64,000 nucleotides of DNA. Source: JAKAGZ01 sp963748105. Lineage in GTDB: Bacteria; Bacteroidota; Ignavibacteria; Ignavibacteriales; Ignavibacteriaceae. The translations under genes were made by a program, and so were the position numbers. The DNA lies in NCBI GenBank assembly GCA_963748105.1, contig CAVVHP010000030.1, positions 1-64,000 on the forward strand. Reading direction: 5' to 3'. A model generated the notes under the pieces. That model was not told where the DNA came from. It did no database searches and saw only the letters and a program-made list of their open reading frames with translations. Below, one piece after another: positions 44,559 to 54,598 of this stretch (position 1 is its first letter; every line of letters starts with the position of its first letter).

Positions 44559-46701
44559 TTATTTGCCTTTTATAAGTTCCAGGTAATCCGGTTCTTTCCA
44601 GATATTTTCCAGGTCGGGATCTCTTTTTATCCAGTCAAAATGTTCAAAACCCCCGCTGACTGCATTTTCTAATGTTTTAATGGCGAGCTGCTTTTCATCA
44701 ATTATTGAATAAACGCACGCGGCATTATAAAGCATCACTACATCATTGGGACTTAAATCAAGGGCGGTTGTAGTCTCATGTTTTGCTTCTTCTATCTTGC
44801 CGTTTCTCACAAGAAGCTGGGCATAAAAAATTCTCGCGCGCGAATCATCCGGGTTTTTTTCAAGATAGCCCGGGTAAAAGCTCAGAGCTTTGCTTGTAAC
44901 TATATCACGCTCCTCATTATTATTGAGCCTTTCACAAACCATTCTTAAATCACCGTATGCAGTATAAAAATCCGGATTTAGTTCTATGGTTTTCTTAAAC
45001 GGTTCCAAAGCCTCGGTATTTTTGTCGGTAGTAAAATAAATTCTTCCTTTAATCCAGTATGCAAAAAAACTATCAGGGTCCAGTTCCAGGGCCTTATTAA
45101 CAGCAGTTATAGCCTCATCAAATGAATTCTTATAGTAATAGGAGAGAGCAAGCGAGGAGTAGGCCTCCGCAAGAGTAGAATCGTACATAATGGCTTTTAA
45201 GCTCAATTCCAGTGCTTTATCAAGCAAATCAGCTTTGCGGTCGTAATAAGCAAACTTCATCGCATTTGCCTCAGCCAGGCCGGCATAGGCCTCTGCATAC
45301 CGGGGATCGAGCGAAATGGCTTTTTCAAAAAACTGGATCGCAAATTGAATGTTGTTTTTTGAATATTTGTACAAATAATTTCTTGCCCTGAGGTTATAAT
45401 CGAAGGCTTCCGCGTTTAAAGTCGGGCGCTTTGTAAGTTCAACTTTTTCAGTGGGGGTTAATTTTACAAGCAGAGCATCTACAATTTGTTTTGATACCTT
45501 TTCCTGTATATCGAAAACATCCGGCAAGTTTACCTTTATATGTCTCAGCCCAGAGTTGAGCATCACTTTCTACCTCTATCAACTGAGCTGTTATGCGGAT
45601 GTCTTCTCCAAATTTTCTTACGTTTCCTTCAATAATATACCTTGCATCAAGTTCGCGCCCGATGGTTTTAATATCTTTCTGCGTTCCCTTGTACTGCATT
45701 GTTGTGGTCCTTGAGACAACCTTCATATCTTTTAGCCTGGAAAGATTGGCAATCAGTTCGCCCGTCAGGCCTTCGCCGAAGTAGTCGTTTTCCTTGTCGG
45801 GACTGATATTTTCGAAAGGAAGCACAGCTATGGTTTTTTGAATTACCGTTTCTCCCTTTGATTTTAGCAGTTCGTCCTTTATTTGTATCAATGATTTTAG
45901 TAATTCATCTACGTCCTGGTATCTTTTATCCGGGTTTTTTGCCAGCATCCTTTTTTCGATCTGGTCAACCTGCCGGGGGATTTTCAGATCCATAGTACTG
46001 GGCAGGGGAGGATCTTCATTAACTATAAGATATAGCAGGGCGGCTTCGTGTTCTGCTTTAAACAGTGGTTCTCCCGTCAGCATTTCATAAAAGACCACCC
46101 CGAGCGACCAGATATCGGACCTTTGATCCGCGCTGAGTCCCTGGGCCTGTTCGGGTGCCATATATGCAAGTGTGCCGAGGGAGGTACCGGTTTTGGTAAG
46201 TCCCGAACTTCCTTTCAATTTTGCGAGCCCGAAATCCATTATTTTCAGCTGGTCGCCGGGTGCAAGCATGATGTTTTCGCTTTTTATGTCGCGGTGAATG
46301 ATGTTATTGTCGTGTGCAATCTTTAAGCCCTGTGAAATTGTAATCATCCAGTCGATTGCTTTCAGATACGGTATGCCCGAACCGGTTTTCAGGTTTGATA
46401 TGTAAGATTTTAAAGTTTCACCCTCAACAAATTCCATTACCATGAAAACAGAGCCCTCGTGTTCATCAATTTCAAAGATGCTCATTATGTTTGGATGATT
46501 GAGTGAAGCGGCCGCTTTTGCTTCCTGCAAAAATCTTTTTTTGTTTTCTTCGGAGGATGCGAGGTGCGAGGGAAGAAATTTAATTGCGACGGTTCTTTCA
46601 AGATTCAGGTCTTTTGCCTTGTAAACTACGCCCATACCGCCCTGGCCAATCTGGTCCAGTACCTGGTAGTGGGAAATGTTTTTTCCCTTTAATTCATTCA
46701 T
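44559..46701 (-). pseudogene. soluble Ser/Thr kinase paralogue 3, one frameshift
   Basis: Kinase (GQGGMGVVYKA, HRDIKSEN, DFGLAKLKG), TolB-like domain (VLPFENISPDKENDYFGEGLT) and TPR units are all present. One extra G at 45523-45524 (CCGG where paralogues have CCG) breaks the frame inside KGKLADVFDIQEKVSKQ. Without it the frame is 714 codons. ATG 46701 is preferred to the upstream TTG 46707 because MNELKGK is the start shared with the paralogues. If the indel is real, the product keeps the kinase and most of the TolB-like domain but loses all TPRs. It lies 28 bases from paralogue 2 and so is part of a tandem array. Confidence 0.82.
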
Positions 46702-46728
46702 TAACAATTACCCTTTTTAAAATTATTA

Positions 46729-47070
46729 TTAATTTTGTAATGGCTGGGGGAGTACAACAATTTCTTTTATTCTGCTCGTAATAAGTTTGTTTCCGAATTC
46801 CAGGAACAGGCCGCACGCCGCTACAATGTCCGTCTTAATAACGCTGCTGCCCCAGGTGCACCCGTTAATTGAGATTTTCATGGGCGACTTATTATTTTTA
46901 TCGAACCATCCGCCCGAAACTATGTATTTACCGTCATCATCCACTTTTATTATATAAATAGAGTTATATGTCTTTAAATAGACATAATCGCCTGCTTTAA
47001 GCTGATCCTTCCTGACCTCGAAAAGCGCGCTGCTTTGATCAACCATATGCTTTAATTCATATTTCATCAT
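46729..47070 (-). CDS. 113-residue protein coupled to kinase paralogue 4
   Basis: A small protein with alternating strands and turns (DYVYLKTYNSIYIIKVDDDGKYIVSGGWF, KISINGCTWGSSVIKTDIVAACGLFLEFG) and no signal peptide or membrane helix; I recognise no family. Its ATG (47070-47068) overlaps by ATGA with the stop that kinase paralogue 4 would have if its last frameshift is undone, so it is translationally coupled to that kinase. A role as substrate, adaptor or modulator of the kinase is possible but only inferred from position. It is the only small gene inside the soluble-kinase part of the array. Confidence 0.65.
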   Translation of the reverse strand: MMKYELKHMVDQSSALFEVRKDQLKAGDYVYLKTYNSIYIIKVDDDGKYIVSGGWFDKNNKSPMKISINGCTWGSSVIKTDIVAACGLFLEFGNKLITSRIKEIVVLPQPLQN

Positions 47071-49194
47071 GGTTTTACTTTCCCTTGAATTAGTTTCAGG
47101 AAACCCGGTTCTTTACGAATATTTATTAAAATCAGGGTCGCGTTTTATCCATTCGAAATTTTGATAGCCGTTTTCAATTGCCTTGCTTAATAAATCAACC
47201 GCGATGTCTTTTTCATTAAGAAGAGAATACAGGCAGGCACCGTAGTACATCATTATCGGGTCATTCGGGTTCAGGTCCAATGCTTTATCACCTTCAAGTT
47301 TTGCTTCATCTTTTTTTTCAATCTTTGCCAGCGTAACCGCATAGGCCATTCTCCTGTAAGCGTCTTCGGGATGCTGCCGCAAATATTCAGGGACAACCCG
47401 GCAGACAGTTTGTAAAGTGTGCTCGTATTTCTCTTTGTTATTCAACCGTTCATAATACATTTCCAGGTCATCGTAGGCCTGGAAAAAATTAGAATTTATC
47501 GCTACAATCTTCTCCAGCGCTTCCACGGCTTCTTCGTCTCTGTCGGTAGAATGATAAATCCTTGAAAGTATCCAGTAAGCATTGATATTATTGGGATCTA
47601 AATCAACCGCTTTTTTACTGGCAGTAAGAGCCTCATCCAGCGAATTTTTGCCGAAATAGGCGAGTCCCAGCGAAGCGTAAGCTTCCGATAGTGACGGGTC
47701 GTACATCAATGCTTTCAGGCTGACATCCAGAGCCTTGTCAAGCCAGCTTTCCTGCCTGTCAAAATCGCGGTACATAGTACCGTAAGGCCTCCCCGAGACC
47801 GGCATAAGCGGCGGCAAACCTGGAATCAAGTTCAACGGCTTTTTGAAAAAGTAAGATTGCAAAGTCAAGATTGCTTTTTGTTCTGTTTGACAGGAAATTT
47901 CTCCCGCGCAGGTAGCAATCGAATGCTTCGGCGTTTAATGTCGGTCGTTTTGACAACTCAACTTTTTCAACGGGGGAGAGTTTGAGCATTAAAGCTTCGA
48001 CTATTTCTTTTGAAACTTTTTCCTGGATATCAAATACATCCGCTAATTTTCCTTTGTAGGTTTCGCCCCAGAGCTGGGTGCCTTTTGAGACATCAATAAA
48101 CTGAACTGATATTCGCAGGTCATCTTTAAATTTCCTTACACTTCCTTCCATTATATACCGGACGCCAAGTTCCTTTCCGATTGTCCGGATATCCTTCTTT
48201 GTCCCTTTATATTGCATGGATGTTGTCCTTGCAACCACACTCATTTCCTTTAATCTGGACAAATTTATTATCAGCTCTTCGGCAAGTCCGTCCGCAAAGT
48301 AATCAGTTTCCTTATCCGGGCTAATATTCTCAAAAGGAAGAACGGCAATTGTTTTTTCTTTATCAGATTTTACTTCTGTTTTACTTTCCCTGAATTCCTT
48401 TAAATCGTTTAAGAATGATTTCGCGTCCTGGTAACGTAAGATCTATTATCCTTTGATAATAATTTCTTCGATATTTGCTCAACCTTCAGCGGGATTTCGG
48501 GTTTGATCGATGAAACAGGATCCGGTTCCAGGTTTAGAATGGAATAAATTACCGCCTGTTCAAACTCTCCTTTATATGGCTGCTGCCCGGTTAACATTTC
48601 ATAAAAAATAACTCCCATTGCCCATATATCCGCCCTGTGATCTACTTTATCTCCCTGGGCCTGTTCGGGCGACATATAAGCCGCTGTGCCGACCGTAGTT
48701 CCGATCTTGGTTATTTGTGATGAGCCTTTTACTTTTGCCAGACCAAAATCCATTATTTTAACCTGCCCTGTTTGAGTAAGCATAATATTGCTGCTTTTAA
48801 TGTCCCTGTGTATTATCCCTTTTTGATGAGCGGCGGTCAGACCATTGGCAATTTGTTCAATAATGCCGAAAGATTCTTCTATTGATAAAGAGCCTTCATC
48901 AATTTTTTGCATTAGTTCCGGGCCGTTAATGTATTCCATCACGATAAAAATCTGGTTTTCAAATTCCTCAATTGCGTGTATGGTAGCAATATTCGGATGA
49001 TTGAGAGATGCTGCCGCCTGGGCTTCATTTTCAAACCTTATTTTATCTTCCGCACTCTTTGCAATAAAATTAGGGAGAAGCTTTATAGCGACCTCCCGTT
49101 TAAGCTTGGTGTCCTCGGCTTTATAAACCACGCCCATACCGCCTTCGCCGAGTTTGTCTGTTATCTTATAGTGAAGGATTGTTTTGTCTATCAT
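47067..49194 (-). pseudogene. soluble Ser/Thr kinase paralogue 4, three frameshifts
   Basis: The order is the same: kinase (GEGGMGVVYKAEDTKL, HRDIKSSN, DFGLAKVKG), TolB-like domain (VLPFENISPDKETDYFADGLAEELI) and TPRs. The frame breaks at ~48435 (net +2 or -1, between KDNRS and RYQDAKSF), at 47784-47785 (one extra base, GLGEA/YGTMYRDF) and at ~47122-47124 (one extra base in a T run, DPDF/NNIRKEP). Undoing the last gives a stop at 47067 that overlaps the next ATG, a normal operon junction, which supports the correction. The corrected length is 708 codons. It is more divergent from paralogues 1-3 than they are from each other. Confidence 0.78.
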
Positions 49195-49240
49195 ATTATT
49201 TCCCTTATAAAAACAGAGTTTAAATCTGTTATAAAAAAAA

Positions 49241-51317
49241 TTATTGTAATTGCATTAGCAAAAAAGAAAATGTTAAAGCGCTTTCAAATGCCACTTCATT
49301 ATTTGTCACTCCGGCTGAATGTCCGCCTTCCGTATATTCATAAAAATATACCGGGTTCCCGTATGACTCCATTAATGCTGCCATTTTCCTGGCATGCGCA
49401 GGGTGAACCCTGTCATCCCTCGTTGAAGTGGTAAACAGAACAGGCGGATATTTTTTATCCCCGGATACATTTTGATAAGGCGAATATTTCTTAATGTATG
49501 CCCATTCTTCTGGTATATCGGGATTTCCATATTCACCCATCCAGCTTGCGCCCGCCAGTAGTTTGTTGAAGCGCTTCATATCAAGCAAAGGTGATTGACA
49601 AACGACAGCACCATAAAGATCGGGTCTTTCTGTAAGCATCACGCCAACCAGCAGTCCGCCGTTGCTTCCTCCCATAACTCCCAGATGTTTCGGTGAGGTG
49701 ATTTTTCTTTTTATAAGGTCTTCTGAAACCGCGATCATATCATCATAGGCTTTCTGACGATTTTGTTTCAATGCTGCAAGATGCCATTTAGGTCCGAATT
49801 CACCTCCTCCGCGGATATTTGCAAGAACGTAAACACCGCCGTTATTAAGCCATTCGGTGCCTATGGTAGCCGAATATCTCGGGGTCAAAGAAATCTCAAA
49901 TCCCCCGTACGCATACTGAAGAGTCGGGTTTCTGCCGTCGTATTTAATATTTCTATTATAAACAATAAAGTAGGGGATCTTTGTCCCGTCCTTTGATACA
50001 GCCTCATTTTGCTTTACTTCATATTTATCCGCATCAAAAAATTGCGGCAGGCTCTTTACCTTATTTATATTCCCGTCTTCTTCATACAGATAAAGTGTAG
50101 AAGGATTTAAAAAATTTGTATAAGAGAAGAAAAATTTATCAGAAAAATCAGATGTTGAAACGATGCCAATTGTTCCGTAATCCGGCGCGTTTATTTTTTC
50201 CCCGGACCATTTGCCCCGGCTGAAAACATATTTAGACAATTCTCCACGCACATTACTCAATTTATTTACAAGTAAAAAGTCCTTTGTTTCACTCACAGAT
50301 ACGATACTTTCCCGCGGTCCGGGATTGTAGATCAATGAAAAAGATCTGTCTCCTTTTAAGAATCCATCATAGTCAATACTTATTAAGGAGCCTTGTTTAT
50401 AATTCTTACCACCGACCTTCCAGTCCGACTTCAGTTCGAGCAGCATCTGGTTTTTAAAGATTCCGTCAAATTGTATGTCTTCCGGCAGATCAAATTTTAC
50501 AAGCGAGCCATTTACCATTGTGTAAATATTGGATGAATAAAAAGATATTCCGCGGTATATTATCTGATAGGATCTTTCAGGTGTGTTTATCACATAACCG
50601 CCAACACTTACATCGCCGGATTCTCCTTCAAAGATAGTTTTTGCCCCGCTTAATTTTGTTCCTCGTGTCCATTCCTTCACAATTCTGGGATAACCCGAGG
50701 TTGTCATTGAACCTTTGCCGAAATCAGTACCGACGAAGAGATGGTCTTTGTCTATCCAGCCAACGGACTGTTTTGCTTCAGGCAACTGGAAACCATTTCC
50801 GACGAACTTTTTAGTCCTGAGATCAAATTCTTTTACAACTGCGGCATCCGAGCCGCCGGGGGATAAATTCAACAGGCATAAATTGTAATCAGGGTAAAGA
50901 TAATCAGCGCCTTTGTAAACCCATTTTACATTATCAGCTTTTGAAAGTGAATCAATATCAAGAACTGTTTCCCAATGGGGAGCCGAAGTTAAATAATCAT
51001 CGCAGAGTTGTTCTTCTCCACAATCCTCGTTCATTTTTGCTGTCCTGCCAGAAATTGTAAACATATTTCCCTACAATTGAAGGGTAGGCAATTCTCTCGT
51101 GTGAATTTAGAATCTTTAGATTATTTTCATATAAGTTCTGAAATCCGGGGAATTTTTTGATGGCATTTACGGTAATTGAATCCTGAGCTTTAACCCATTC
51201 CATTGACTTCGGACTATCAACCTTCTCGAGCCATAAAAACGGATCTTCTTTATCCTGTGCCAGTATCAAGGCGGGTGCGATTATCACACTTAGCAAAAAA
51301 TAGATTACTAATTTCAT
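49241..51317 (-). pseudogene. secreted prolyl oligopeptidase (S9), one frameshift
   Basis: A signal peptide (MKLVIYFLLSVIIAPALILAQ) opens the locus, followed by DPFLWLEKVDSPKSMEWVKAQ, the usual start of S9A peptidases. A beta-propeller and a C-terminal alpha/beta-hydrolase follow, with Ser in GGSNGG, Asp in TSTRDDRVHP and His in EGGHSAG. One extra base at ~51002 (ACTCTG-C-GATGAT) splits the frame in two; without it one reads RRTTLDDYLTSAPHWE across the joint and the protein is 691 residues. It would cleave after proline in extracytoplasmic peptides. It separates the soluble-kinase part of the array from the PD40 part and lies 46 bases downstream of kinase paralogue 4's start. Confidence 0.85.
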
Positions 51318-51406
51318 TTTATCCTCTTTTAGACTATTTATGGTTAATAACGGCTCTCATTCTGTCCGGATATAACCGGGACTTTTCAGAATGTCATATT
51401 ATAAAT

Positions 51407-54142
51407 TTACTCGGCACTATTTTTCCTGGATACACGGTTTTGCAATTCTTCAAACCAGTTCAGCACAACCGTAATTTTCCTCAGGTTTTCAGTTTTGTTA
51501 GCTTTTGTTGTAATGAAATATTTTCCGTCCGGCGATATATCAAAAGTCAATCCGCTGTCTACGTCTAATCTAACATAACCCGAAAACAACACAACCGGAG
51601 TCTGCGGGACAAAGCCCTGGTCAGTTGAAATTGATGCTTTCATCATTTTATCATTAGCTATATAATAGATAGCTTTTCCGTCGGGAGCCCAGTGAGGCTC
51701 GATTCCCAGGTCCGTTGAGATCTGCCACTTACCTTTGCCGGAAGGAAAAGCTTTTACATAAATCTGGTTCCGTCCCGATTCATTGGATGTGTAGGCCAGC
51801 CATTTACCGTCGGGTGATAAACTGCCTATCCTGGTCACTGTTTTTCCGCGATGCGAAAAGTCAAATGTTTTTGCGGTGCCATCAAGCGGAAGTATTCTTA
51901 GCAATGACGACCCGCCGTTTAAAGAAGCATCGAGCACAAGATATTTCGAATTACCCGACCATGAGTCTATATATGACCTGTCGTTGCTTTCATATATCTT
52001 CCTTGGCTCATCGCTTCCATCTGACTGCCTCATATAAATTCCGCTTTTGCCGTTATCAAGGTATTTCCAGTAGGCAATTTTTTTCCCGTCGGGTGACCAG
52101 GTGGGAGTCCTGTTGTTCCCCCCGAAAGTCAGCCTGCTCAGCGATTTTCTGGGAATGTTGTAAACCCAGATATCATAGTCCTTCCCGTTCGGTATAACAA
52201 CGGCAACTTTTTTCCCATCGGGTGAAATTCTCGGTTCAATATAGGTGTTTAAGGGTGCAAGCAGATCTGTTTCCCCTCCTTTACTGTTTAGCTGGACAAT
52301 CTGCCTGTTTCCCTGTTCGGATAAACCCGGGAAATAAACCAGTGTGCCGTTATCTGAAACATCATAATTCATTGCGCCGGAAGTTACATCGCCTGATATA
52401 TCCTGTATAACCGGGACCGGCTGCCCGGTAACCCGGAGATTATCAATATCGAAAGGCACTGAGTAAAGAATACCGGAATTTGTATATACCAGGTAACCGT
52501 TTTTTAAGTAGCGTGCCGTGCTGGCACCTTTCAGTATTATTTTTCTTTCCCCGGTCTTAAGGTTGAACGCTTCAATATTGCTGTCCTCGTAATAGTCGGG
52601 GCTGTCAAATTTCCCCACGGTATATATTGCGATATTATGCTCTGAAATATATTGCGGCCACCTGTGTGTCCGCTCGTTTTTAATACTATCCAGGGACGTA
52701 ATTGCAACCGGTGTGCCGCCTGAACCGGAAATTTTGCTCAAACCTGTTACTGTTGAGACAGGGAAAATAATATTGTTATCGCTGCCCCAGCTTCCGCCGC
52801 GATTAACCTGGATATCGGCTACCGGAATTACGGCGCCGCCGTTTGACGAAATCTTCTGCAGTTTGGATTCATCAAAAAAGGCAATCCAGTTTCCATCTGG
52901 GGAAAAAAACGGGCTTAAAGCGTTCTCGGTTCCGCTGATCTGGAAAGATCCGAGCTCATTAATATTTCTTAAATACAGGTGGTGATTGGCGCCGAACACA
53001 ATTTTTGAACCGTCCCTGGATATAGCCAGCTCCGGGTAATTGCCTATATCAAGATTTATATTTTCAGGAAGATCTATTGAAAATCTCGCTGTCTGTTCGG
53101 GCATTACAGATGTATTTTTAGTCAAAAACAACGCGACGGCGGCGGCCAGTAATATAAATGCTGCAATCCACGGTATTAGTCTCGATCTGTAAATTTTTGA
53201 AAGATCAAATTTCCTGTTCATCACTTCCAGTGTGACTGAACCGGAAGAAGTTGAAACTGAGGTTGCGCCCGGATCTGCCTTCAGAGAATCAGCATTAACT
53301 TTATACACCCTGCTTTTCCTGTGGCTGGAGGATTTTTTTATTTTCCGCAGGTCCTTTGCCAGCTCCCTGGCAGACTGGCACCTTTCATCTTTGTCTTTCT
53401 CAAGGCATTCTATAATTATTTCATCAAGTTCGGGTGCTATTCCTTTTTTTACTGTCGAGAGGGGAGGGGCTTCAACATTTACAATCTCGTACATTATGGC
53501 GGTTTCGTGCATTCCCTTAAAGGGTGATTCGCCCGCGAACATTTCGTAAAGCACAACGCCGAGAGAAAAAATATCAGTTCTGTGATCGACATCCAGACCC
53601 TGAACCTGTTCGGGGGACATATAACCAATTGTGCCCATAGTAGTTCCGGCCTTTGTAAGGCGGGAAGCGTTATTGGATGAAAAAAGTTTTGCCAGACCGA
53701 AATCCATTATCTGCGCTATTCCGTCCTTCCGGATCATAATGTTTTCAGGTTTAATGTCGCGGTGAACAATACCTTTCTCGTGCGCTGCCGCTAGGCCCTC
53801 TGCAACCTGTATGCTGATCTCCAGAAATTGCTTTTCCGACAGGCTGTCTTTTTTGTCTTTCAGAGTTTTGCCTTCCACAAACTCCATAACTATGAAGAGC
53901 TGGCCCTCATGCTGCTGAATATCATGGATTGTGCAGACGTTCGGATGATTCATCGCGGATGCTGTCTTTGCTTCCTGTATAAATCTCTCCTTGTCCTCTT
54001 CGGAAGCTGTTAACTGGGAAGGAAGGAACTTGAGGGCGACAAAGCGGTCAAGTTTTGTATCCTGCGCTTTGAAGACTTCGCCCATTCCTCCTTCGCCGAG
54101 TTTTTCAAGAATTTTATAATGAAGTATTGTTGCACCGATCAT
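51407..54142 (-). CDS. membrane Ser/Thr kinase with PD40 beta-propeller, copy A
   Basis: This 911-residue receptor-like kinase has its Hanks domain at the N-terminus (~8-270; GEGGMGEVFKAQDTKL, VALKFLP, HRDIKPEN at ~126, DFGLAKL at ~147). A basic juxtamembrane linker (IKKSSSHRKSRVYKVN) and a single transmembrane helix (~322-342) follow. The long extracytoplasmic part contains many PD40/TolB-type repeats (FFSPDGNWIAF, ISPDGKKVAVV, WSPDGKKIAYW, LSPDGKWLAYTSNESGRNQIYV), probably a beta-propeller. It would sense an envelope or external signal and phosphorylate cytoplasmic proteins. All catalytic residues are present. The first ~300 residues are almost the same as in copies B-D, while the propeller differs. 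Confidence 0.9.
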   Translation of the reverse strand: MIGATILHYKILEKLGEGGMGEVFKAQDTKLDRFVALKFLPSQLTASEEDKERFIQEAKTASAMNHPNVCTIHDIQQHEGQLFIVMEFVEGKTLKDKKDSLSEKQFLEISIQVAEGLAAAHEKGIVHRDIKPENIMIRKDGIAQIMDFGLAKLFSSNNASRLTKAGTTMGTIGYMSPEQVQGLDVDHRTDIFSLGVVLYEMFAGESPFKGMHETAIMYEIVNVEAPPLSTVKKGIAPELDEIIIECLEKDKDERCQSARELAKDLRKIKKSSSHRKSRVYKVNADSLKADPGATSVSTSSGSVTLEVMNRKFDLSKIYRSRLIPWIAAFILLAAAVALFLTKNTSVMPEQTARFSIDLPENINLDIGNYPELAISRDGSKIVFGANHHLYLRNINELGSFQISGTENALSPFFSPDGNWIAFFDESKLQKISSNGGAVIPVADIQVNRGGSWGSDNNIIFPVSTVTGLSKISGSGGTPVAITSLDSIKNERTHRWPQYISEHNIAIYTVGKFDSPDYYEDSNIEAFNLKTGERKIILKGASTARYLKNGYLVYTNSGILYSVPFDIDNLRVTGQPVPVIQDISGDVTSGAMNYDVSDNGTLVYFPGLSEQGNRQIVQLNSKGGETDLLAPLNTYIEPRISPDGKKVAVVIPNGKDYDIWVYNIPRKSLSRLTFGGNNRTPTWSPDGKKIAYWKYLDNGKSGIYMRQSDGSDEPRKIYESNDRSYIDSWSGNSKYLVLDASLNGGSSLLRILPLDGTAKTFDFSHRGKTVTRIGSLSPDGKWLAYTSNESGRNQIYVKAFPSGKGKWQISTDLGIEPHWAPDGKAIYYIANDKMMKASISTDQGFVPQTPVVLFSGYVRLDVDSGLTFDISPDGKYFITTKANKTENLRKITVVLNWFEELQNRVSRKNSAE

Positions 54143-54233
54143 AGTTTCCCTTGTAAAACAGTGTAAACCTGTTAATTATTAAATAATGATAAGCTTTCGG
54201 TTCCGGGTTAAAATTTCCCCGGGCAACGCGAAA

Positions 54234-54572
54234 TCAACCAAAGCTTTTAAGCGCATCGTCGAGAGATTCAAAATTCTGAAAAATCTGGTTTAGTTTTGTC
54301 ACAGCTAGCACGCCGGTAACCTTGTTGCTGGAATTAACAAGCTTAAGCTCGCCGCCCCCGTTTTTTACAGTAGTAAACCCGCTGACCAGAATCCCGATTC
54401 CGTTACTGTTTATGAAATTTATACCTGACATATCAACGACGATATTTTTCCTGTTATTCTGAAGCAGGTCCTGAAGAGTATTCTTAAATTCCTGGGCAAA
54501 CGGTCCGCCTTCAATTCTGCCCTGGAGTTCTACTACTGCCGCGTTGTACTGTTCATATACCTTTGCGTTCAT
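54234..54572 (-). CDS. STAS-domain anti-sigma factor antagonist-like protein
   Basis: This 112-residue protein is a single STAS domain: MNAKVYEQYNAAVVELQGRIEGG, NIVVDMSGINFINSNGIGIL, GGELKLVNSSNKVTGVLAVTKL. In SpoIIAA-type proteins the phosphorylated Ser lies in a DSSGLG loop. Here the loop reads NSNGIG, keeping the Ser but with Asn on both sides. Such proteins switch partners when a Ser/Thr kinase phosphorylates them. It stands between two PD40 kinase genes (91 and 26 bases away) on the same strand, so it is a good candidate for a common substrate of these kinases. No RsbW-type kinase or phosphatase is adjacent. Confidence 0.85.
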   Translation of the reverse strand: MNAKVYEQYNAAVVELQGRIEGGPFAQEFKNTLQDLLQNNRKNIVVDMSGINFINSNGIGILVSGFTTVKNGGGELKLVNSSNKVTGVLAVTKLNQIFQNFESLDDALKSFG

Positions 54573-54598
54573 TTTTAACCTCTTATTTTGATTTTATA

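Noticed and set aside
42385..49194. Treating the kinase fragments as separate small kinases and TPR proteins
   Set aside because: Fragments join into full-length frames by removing one base at each joint, and the intact paralogue at 40199-42355 shows the complete order.
38150..51317. Programmed ribosomal frameshifting as the cause of the many broken frames
   Set aside because: The joints share no common slippery sequence or downstream structure, and unrelated genes are affected within one patch.
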